DNA of 64,000 nucleotides, taken from Gemmatimonadaceae bacterium (GTDB lineage: Bacteria > Gemmatimonadota > Gemmatimonadetes > Gemmatimonadales > Gemmatimonadaceae). The DNA is taken from positions 1-64,000 of the forward strand of contig JACDDT010000003.1 in the NCBI GenBank assembly GCA_013816855.1, given 5' to 3'. Below, in pieces: positions 58,965-64,000 of the stretch. Numbering within the stretch: position 1 is the first letter of the stretch; each line of letters opens with the position of its first letter. The notes beneath the pieces are model-generated. The model ran no database searches. It saw nothing but the letters and a program-made list of their open reading frames with translations, and had not been told where the DNA came from. The position numbers were made by a program, and so were the translations under genes.

Positions 58965-60251
58965 ATGCGAATTCCGATTGAAAGCTACACACTGAAGAAT
59001 GGTCTCTTCGTCACGCTGTCCGAGGACCACACAGTTCCTCTGGTCGCAGTAAACCTGTGGTACCATGTCGGATCGGCGAATGAAAAGGAAGGAAGAACGG
59101 GGTTCGCGCACCTTTTCGAGCACATGTTGTTTCAGGGATCCGCGCATGTCGGGGCAAACGAGCATTTCGAGCTTATTCAGCGCGCGGGCGGAACGCTCAA
59201 CGGATCGACATGGCTCGAGCGAACCAACTATTTCGAGACAGTTCCCTCCAACCAGCTTGCGCTCGCTCTTTGGCTCGAAGCAGACAGGATGGGCGCACTG
59301 CTGCCGGCGATGACCCAGCAGAAGCTCGATACGCAGCGAGACGTCGTGAAAAACGAGCGCCGCTGGAGCGTGGATAACCAGCCATACGGCACGACCCTCG
59401 AGAAGCTGCAGGAGCTTGTTTTTCCCCGGACACACCCGTTCCATCATTCGCTCATCGGGTCGATGGAGGACCTGTCGCAAGCTTCGCTCGACGACGTAGC
59501 AGAGTTCTTCGCGACCTATTACGCACCGGACAACGCGGTACTCACGATTTGCGGGGACTTCGAAGAGGGGGAGGCCCGGGCACTAGTGAACGAATATTTC
59601 GGGGACATTCCCCGCGGAAAGAAGCGGATCACACGCCCCGACATGTCAGTGCCGCCACATTTCACTTCACCCGAGCTCATTCGTATTCCCGACAACGTCG
59701 GGCTGCGGCGAGTTTTCGTGGCGACAAGAACGCCACCCTTCGGCAGCGGCGATTTTTACGCAGCCAGCATATGCGCAGCAATTCTTGGCTCAGGAAAATC
59801 GAGCCGGCTCTTCAAAAAGCTCGTGCGCGAGCAGCAGATCGCGGCGGACGTTTCAGCGTTCACACTGGATCTGGCGAAAGGCAGCGACGTGTTTGTGGCA
59901 GACGTAACAGCCAAGCCGGAAGTGAGCGAGAACGCTCTCGTCGAGGCAGTGGACAACGAAATCGATTCCCTAGTCACGGACGGGGTGACAGACGCGGAAG
60001 TGAACCGTGCGGCAGCACTCGTAACAACTGAGCTCATTAAGGCCCTCGAAACAGCTTCGGAGCGCGCCGACCGGATCTCGATGTTCGCGACGTACTTTGG
60101 CGACCCCGCGCTGGTAAATGAACAAGCATCGAAGTACGGAGAGGTAACGGCGAAAACAGTATCGGCGTTTGCGAGAAAGTATTTGGCGCGGGAGAGGCGC
60201 TCGCGCCTCCTGTACGTTCCCAAAGATGAAGTCGTGGAAATGCAACCGTGA
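58965..60251 (+). CDS. M16-family zinc peptidase, catalytic subunit, cytosolic type
   Basis: The start is MRIPIESYTL (58965), which begins the first strand; the ORF track adds 15 codons that overlap the divergent hydrolase. The 428-residue protein has HLFEH (residues 49-53) in GFAHLFEHMLFQGSAH and the second domain with GSGKSSRLFKKLV. There is no signal peptide, unlike the M16 pair at 22.5-25.2 kb. It is followed after 4 nt by its non-catalytic partner. Confidence 0.9.
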   Translation: MRIPIESYTLKNGLFVTLSEDHTVPLVAVNLWYHVGSANEKEGRTGFAHLFEHMLFQGSAHVGANEHFELIQRAGGTLNGSTWLERTNYFETVPSNQLALALWLEADRMGALLPAMTQQKLDTQRDVVKNERRWSVDNQPYGTTLEKLQELVFPRTHPFHHSLIGSMEDLSQASLDDVAEFFATYYAPDNAVLTICGDFEEGEARALVNEYFGDIPRGKKRITRPDMSVPPHFTSPELIRIPDNVGLRRVFVATRTPPFGSGDFYAASICAAILGSGKSSRLFKKLVREQQIAADVSAFTLDLAKGSDVFVADVTAKPEVSENALVEAVDNEIDSLVTDGVTDAEVNRAAALVTTELIKALETASERADRISMFATYFGDPALVNEQASKYGEVTAKTVSAFARKYLARERRSRLLYVPKDEVVEMQP

Positions 60252-60255
60252 TACT

Positions 60256-61602
60256 ATGCTGACTGAAAAGCGCCCACCGGCGTCAGCGCCGCGGCCCTAC
60301 CGCTTCCCCGCTTTTGAAAGGGGCACCCTTCCAAATGGCTCGCGCCTCATCGTCTGCCCGATTCCAAAGCTTCCGTTAGCGACGCTCATGGCGGTGACGA
60401 ATGCAGGCGCCGGTAAAGATCCGAACGGCCGAGAGGGAACGGCCCGACTTACTGCCAAGCTCCTCGTCGAAGGAACGCGCAGATGGAGCGGGGCCCAACT
60501 AGCGGAACAGTTCGAGGGCATTGGCACGTCGTTAGATAGCGGTGCCGATTGGGACAGTGCGACGGCTCGCGTCACTTTCCTGACGGAACACTTCGACCGT
60601 GTTTCGGAACTGTTGGGCGAAGTATTGCTAGGGCCCACCTTCCCCGAACGAGAGTTACAGAGACTCAAATCCGAGCGCGTCGCCGACTTGCTGCAGATAG
60701 AGTCGGAACCACGCGGACTCGCCGATGAAGCGTTTGAATCATTCCTGTACACGGCCGACTCACGCTTCTCCATTCCGAGCGGCGGATCGAAGTCGAGCGT
60801 GCCGGCGATCTCGCTCGGCGACGTTACGGCATTTCACGCGCAGACATACACGCCGGAAAACACGACGTTTATTGTCGCCGGTGATTTACAATACGGCCGC
60901 GTCTATAAAAAATTCTGCAGTGCGCTAGCTGATTGGACGCGGCGCTCGAGTGCTGCTGACACCCGCCCGAACGCCGTTGCCGGATCCAGACGCAGGGGAA
61001 AATTGATTGAGAAGGCGGACGCACCGCAGTCCGAGCTGCGTATCGGGCACGCAGGCCTCCCGCGAAAAAATCCGGATTATTTTCCTGTCGTCGTCATGAA
61101 CGCGATACTCGGCGGGCTGTTCGGATCGCGGATCAATCTCAATCTTCGTGAAGCTCACGGCTACACTTACGGCGCGTCGTCCTACTTCGACTGGCGGAAG
61201 GACGTCGGACCGTTCGTAATCTCCACAGCGGTTGCTACCGAGGTTACCGGTGCGGCACTGAAAGAAGTTTTTCTGGAGATCGACAAAATTCGCGAAGAAC
61301 GAGTATCGGCTGCCGAGCTATCGTTGGCGAGAGATTACCTCGACGGTGTCTTTCCGATCAGGTACGAGACCACCGCCGCCGTGGCCTCCGCACTTTCAAA
61401 TCTCGTGGTGCAAGAGCTGGACGTCGACTACTTCGACTCGTATCGCGAGCGAATCCGCGCGGTCTCAGCGGAGGACGTACTAAACGCGGCGCGGGACCAC
61501 CTGCATCCAAACAAGCTTCAGACGCTTGTCGTCGGCAATGTTTCGGCGGTACGCGAGCAGCTCGCTGAGCTGGAAGTCGGCGAGCTGGCTGACGCCACGT
61601 AA
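60256..61602 (+). CDS. M16-family peptidase homologue without the zinc motif
   Basis: The start is MLTEKRPPAS (60256), 4 nt after the previous stop; the ORF track adds 29 codons from inside the upstream gene. The 448-residue protein has the M16 fold (NGSRLIVCPIPKLPLATLMAVTNAG) but EGTARLTAKLLVEGT where HxxEH would be. It keeps the glycine-rich loop and R/Y motif (GGLFGSRINLNLREAHGYTYGA). It should form a heterodimer with the preceding peptidase. The Nudix gene starts 2 nt after its stop. Confidence 0.88.
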   Translation: MLTEKRPPASAPRPYRFPAFERGTLPNGSRLIVCPIPKLPLATLMAVTNAGAGKDPNGREGTARLTAKLLVEGTRRWSGAQLAEQFEGIGTSLDSGADWDSATARVTFLTEHFDRVSELLGEVLLGPTFPERELQRLKSERVADLLQIESEPRGLADEAFESFLYTADSRFSIPSGGSKSSVPAISLGDVTAFHAQTYTPENTTFIVAGDLQYGRVYKKFCSALADWTRRSSAADTRPNAVAGSRRRGKLIEKADAPQSELRIGHAGLPRKNPDYFPVVVMNAILGGLFGSRINLNLREAHGYTYGASSYFDWRKDVGPFVISTAVATEVTGAALKEVFLEIDKIREERVSAAELSLARDYLDGVFPIRYETTAAVASALSNLVVQELDVDYFDSYRERIRAVSAEDVLNAARDHLHPNKLQTLVVGNVSAVREQLAELEVGELADAT

Positions 61603-61604
61603 GG

Positions 61605-62168
61605 ATGGGCTCAAAGGACAGTGTGCCGCCAAGGTTAAGCTCGCGACGCGCGTATTCCGGCAGAGTGATCTCTCTCGACGTGGATACGGTTCGGTTTCCC
61701 GACGGATCAGTCGGTGAACTGGAGATGGTGAGACATCCGGGTGCGAGCGCAGTCGTCCCGTTTCTGGATGATCCGGCATCGAGCGACCCGAGGATTCTTC
61801 TCATTCACCAGTACCGATACGCGGCCGACGCGTATCTTCTCGAAATTCCCGCGGGGAGGCTCGAGGACGGTGAGTCGCCCGAATTTTGTGCTGCGCGCGA
61901 GCTTGAAGAAGAAACGGGACGAAAGGCTCGCAAGCTCGAGAAGCTCGTCGCTTTTTATACCACCCCGGGATTCACCGACGAGCGAATCCACCTCTTCATG
62001 GCGTGGGAGCTCGAGTCGGGTAGAGTGGCGCGTGAGCGGGACGAGTTCATCGAGGAACGGTCAATTCACCTCTCGGAAGCCATTCGACTAATTGATTCCG
62101 GCGAGATATCGGATGCGAAGACAGCTGTCGGAATCATGATCGCCTCCCGTCGCCGCCTCCGGAGTTGA
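61605..62168 (+). CDS. Nudix hydrolase, ADP-ribose pyrophosphatase type
   Basis: The 187-residue protein has a complete Nudix box (GRLEDGESPEFCAARELEEETG) and the NudF features VSLDVDTVRFPDG-like and YTTPGFTDERIHLFMAWEL. It should hydrolyse ADP-ribose or similar nucleotide sugars. It follows the M16 pair closely, so it may be co-transcribed. The ATG at 61605 is 2 nt after the previous stop. Confidence 0.9.
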   Translation: MGSKDSVPPRLSSRRAYSGRVISLDVDTVRFPDGSVGELEMVRHPGASAVVPFLDDPASSDPRILLIHQYRYAADAYLLEIPAGRLEDGESPEFCAARELEEETGRKARKLEKLVAFYTTPGFTDERIHLFMAWELESGRVARERDEFIEERSIHLSEAIRLIDSGEISDAKTAVGIMIASRRRLRS

Positions 62169-62415
62169 CGAAACTACCCGGGTCGGTGTCTCATACCATA
62201 TAAGCGGCTCAGGGCGTCATACGCAGGTGACACCTTATGGGCACAATTGGACACAATCTCTTTGCATCCCTTACCATAAGTGCTTTAATCACAGACACTT
62301 ACGTTTTTGAAGCACCGGGCACGCAGTGTGCAATAGTTAACGCGTCAAGAAGTTTCTAAAAGAGCATTTGCAACGATTGGGCGTGGTAAGTCCTCACTCT
62401 TTTTGGGAAGGGCAT
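62169..62415. other. Intergenic region upstream of the sigma factor gene
   Basis: The 247-bp gap is more AT-rich than its flanks. I see a TTGGAC at 62247-62252 with TACCAT at 62272 (19-nt spacer), which is only a weak promoter match. No RNA gene, repeat or small coding frame stands out. The sigma factor's own promoter probably lies here. Confidence 0.35.
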
Positions 62416-63051
62416 ATGGGACAAACAGCTCGTAAGCAATTGGTGATGGGCGGCATCTCGACGAAAGAGCGCCTGCACGCGATGGATGATTCGGCGGTGG
62501 TGAGTGCATTTCTCGGAGGCGACGAGCGCGCATTCACGGAGCTGGTCGAACGCTACCAGACGCGACTTCTGAACTTCATCTATCGGACGATCGGAGATCG
62601 GGAAAAAGCGGAGGACCTCGTACAGGAGGTGTTTATCCGCGTTTACCGGCACCTTCACCGATTCGATCGCTCCAAAAAATTCTCCACCTGGGCATACACG
62701 ATCGCGTCGAATCTCGCGAAGAACGAGCTTCGGAACCGCTCGAGAAATCCGCTGGTGCTTTTTCAGACAGTGCAGAAGAGCTACCAGGACGACGACCGGC
62801 CTGTTGAATTCGAGGACCCGACGTCGCGCCCTGACGACATGTATCATCAGCGTCATCTTCAACAGATCGTCGAGGAGACGGTTTCCAAGCTGCCCGAACA
62901 CCATCGGAGAGTCTTTGTTCTTCGGGAATTGGAAGGGAAGTCGTACGAAGAGATTGCAGAGATCACGGACTGCAACCTCGGTACGGTAAAGTCGAGGCTG
63001 AACCGCGCGCGCAACTCATTCGCCGAGATCATCGCACCGTTCGTAGATTAG
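62416..63051 (+). CDS. ECF-type RNA polymerase sigma factor
   Basis: The start is MGQTARKQ (62416), with GGGAAGGG 5 nt upstream. The 211-residue protein has sigma region 2 (ERYQTRLLNFIYRTIGDREKAEDLVQEVFIRVYRHL, then FSTWAYTIASNLAKNELR) and region 4 (LPEHHRRVFVLRELEGKSYEEIAEITDCNLGTVKSRLNRAR). There is no region 3 domain, so it is ECF type, RpoE-like. The anti-sigma gene follows. Confidence 0.93.
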   Translation: MGQTARKQLVMGGISTKERLHAMDDSAVVSAFLGGDERAFTELVERYQTRLLNFIYRTIGDREKAEDLVQEVFIRVYRHLHRFDRSKKFSTWAYTIASNLAKNELRNRSRNPLVLFQTVQKSYQDDDRPVEFEDPTSRPDDMYHQRHLQQIVEETVSKLPEHHRRVFVLRELEGKSYEEIAEITDCNLGTVKSRLNRARNSFAEIIAPFVD

Positions 63052-63069
63052 AGCTGTAGGGCGGGAACA

Positions 63070-63092
63070 AGGGTACCCGTTTCGGGTACCCT
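63070..63092 (+). other. Perfect hairpin between sigma and anti-sigma genes
   Basis: AGGGTACCCG-TTT-CGGGTACCCT is a 10-bp perfect stem with a 3-nt loop. No T-tract follows. It lies 19 nt after the sigma stop and 22 nt before the anti-sigma start. It may lower the amount of anti-sigma mRNA or its translation, or protect the sigma mRNA 3' end. Confidence 0.55.
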
Positions 63093-63114
63093 ACCCGAGC
63101 CCCAACCCCCGGTC

Positions 63115-63642
63115 ATGAACTGTAGAGAATTCAGAGAAAAACACGTTGGTTTTGTGGACGACACGCTCGCCGGAGTCGAGCTTGTCGAGATGCGCCGGCA
63201 TTTAGACGAATGCCATTCGTGCGCGGAGCTCCACACGAAGGTCAAGCGGGCGCTGCTCCTTGTTCGGAACCTTCCTACCATAGAAATCTCGGCGGGCTTT
63301 ACCGAGCGCCTGAACGCGCGGCTCGCGGAATGCCGGAACACAGAAGTCCCAGCCCGGTTGATGCGTAAGAGAATTGCCGCAGCGGTTACGTTGGCGGCAG
63401 CAGCGATGATCGGATATATCGCGATCACGCTCGACAGGGTGGAACGCTCGAGCGATCTAGTCATGCCACCAGTAGTCGCTACGAGACCCGAATCGGATAT
63501 GGCGCCTCTCGCGTCTCCGCCGGCTGCGCTCGTGGCGTCAGTTCCCGCCGGATTGGCAATCTGGCCCGCGGCGCTCTTTGCCGAGGAAGCACCCGTTCGT
63601 TTCGCCCATGCGCGATTCGCGAGCGCAGCTGCCACGCGCTAG
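63115..63642 (+). CDS. Zinc-finger (zf-HC2) anti-sigma factor
   Basis: The 175-residue protein has the ZAS zinc motif with C3 and H29-X3-C33-X2-C36 (RRHLDECHSC), a membrane segment (residues ~86-105) and a ~65-residue periplasmic tail rich in Pro and Ala. It should hold the preceding sigma factor at the membrane until a signal releases it. Confidence 0.85.
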   Translation: MNCREFREKHVGFVDDTLAGVELVEMRRHLDECHSCAELHTKVKRALLLVRNLPTIEISAGFTERLNARLAECRNTEVPARLMRKRIAAAVTLAAAAMIGYIAITLDRVERSSDLVMPPVVATRPESDMAPLASPPAALVASVPAGLAIWPAALFAEEAPVRFAHARFASAAATR

Positions 63643-63676
63643 TTAGCGTCGCACACCGGACGCCTATATTTCGAGG

Positions 63677-64000
63677 GTGTCCAGAGCCGCACTGCAAACT
63701 GTCAGAGAAGCTATCAAGCGCGGGGTATTCGAGCCCGTGTATTACGTCATTGGCGATGACGATTACCAAAAAGAAGACGCAGTAAAGCAGCTCCAGTTGG
63801 CGGCGTTGGATCCCGCCACTCGAGATTTTAATCTCGAAGCCCGGCGTGGGGCCGAGCTGGGAGGGGAAGAGCTCTCCACACTCCTGTCCACGCCACCAAT
63901 GATGGCAGAAAGACGGGTGATCGTCATTCGTGACGCGCAGGGACTCAAGAAAGACGCACGCAGGGCGCTCGATACATATCTGAAGAGGCCGGCCGCAGAC
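63677..64000 (+). CDS. holA: DNA polymerase III delta subunit (partial, 3' end outside window)
   Basis: The GTG start opens a frame that runs to the right edge. The first 108 residues read VSRAALQTVREAIKRG, VYYVIGDDDYQKEDAVKQL, FNLEARRGAELGGEELSTLLSTPPMMAERRVIVIRDAQGLK, the N-terminal pattern of HolA, the clamp-loader subunit that opens the DnaN clamp. It is absent from the ORF track because the stop lies outside. Confidence 0.85.
   Translation, partial: MSRAALQTVREAIKRGVFEPVYYVIGDDDYQKEDAVKQLQLAALDPATRDFNLEARRGAELGGEELSTLLSTPPMMAERRVIVIRDAQGLKKDARRALDTYLKRPAAD

Overview
The window looks like a chromosomal segment around the replication origin of a Gram-negative, fairly GC-rich bacterium. 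The best guess is Gemmatimonadota or a close relative. That is an inference from gene content: an outer-membrane beta-barrel protein, many lipoproteins, a GWxTD-domain protein, paired M16 peptidases and AraC-type regulators with an unusual N-terminal half. No rRNA is present to confirm it. Genes are tightly packed, with many 1-4 nt ATGA/TAATG overlaps, no gap over 300 bp, and no insertion sequence, prophage, CRISPR array or tRNA that I can see.

Layout. 1-9.3 kb: the end of a LigD polymerase domain, a NrtR-like regulator with a degenerate Nudix half, a GH3 glycosidase / YggX / fatty-acid desaturase operon, an M1 peptidase, a metallo-hydrolase, a histone H1-like repeat protein, and a hydrolase with an NTF2-like lipoprotein. 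9.3-15.6 kb: the arginine cluster, argCBD divergent from argR-argG-argH, with an ArgR-type operator over the argC start. 15.6-22.4 kb: an outer-membrane protein, a small helix-turn-helix protein with a clear promoter and operator, cspA with a long leader, ispG, an HD hydrolase / fRMsr / degenerate BY-kinase operon, and a cupredoxin with a CRP-like box. 22.5-33.4 kb: an M16 pair, murB, an ArsC-like protein beside a truncated YheT remnant, dienelactone hydrolase, NfeD-like protein, mnmG, a DMT transporter, a KirBac-type channel and a SIMPL protein. 33.4-46.2 kb: two parS-like sites and parAB, Nif3, an MFS transporter, an acyltransferase, polA, a GWxTD protein, Ser/Thr and histidine kinases, pyrE and an AraC regulator. 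46.3-54.1 kb: rnpB, dnaN and dnaA (leftward), then rpmH-rnpA-yidD-yidC-MBL-mnmE (rightward), the classic origin neighbourhood. 54.1-64 kb: a zincin, upp, a DUF4177-like small protein, a beta-CASP nuclease, a YdcF protein, a second M16 pair, a Nudix hydrolase, an ECF sigma / anti-sigma pair and the start of holA.

How it works together. The core is replication initiation and segregation (dnaA, dnaN, parAB/parS, polA, holA), tRNA modification (mnmE, mnmG), RNase P (rnpB, rnpA) and membrane-protein insertion (yidC, yidD). Arginine biosynthesis and pyrimidine salvage (pyrE, upp) surround it. The most interesting signals are regulatory and gene-start oddities. rnpA coding similarity extends upstream of any canonical start codon. 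Several promoters lie so close to the start codon that the mRNAs should be leaderless (dnaA, pyrE, nrtR-like), and the dnaA promoter has a DnaA box in its spacer. A small HTH gene has a perfect inverted repeat between its -10 box and a TTG start. A polysaccharide-type BY-kinase has lost its nucleotide-binding motifs. I did not find an obviously new multi-gene system.
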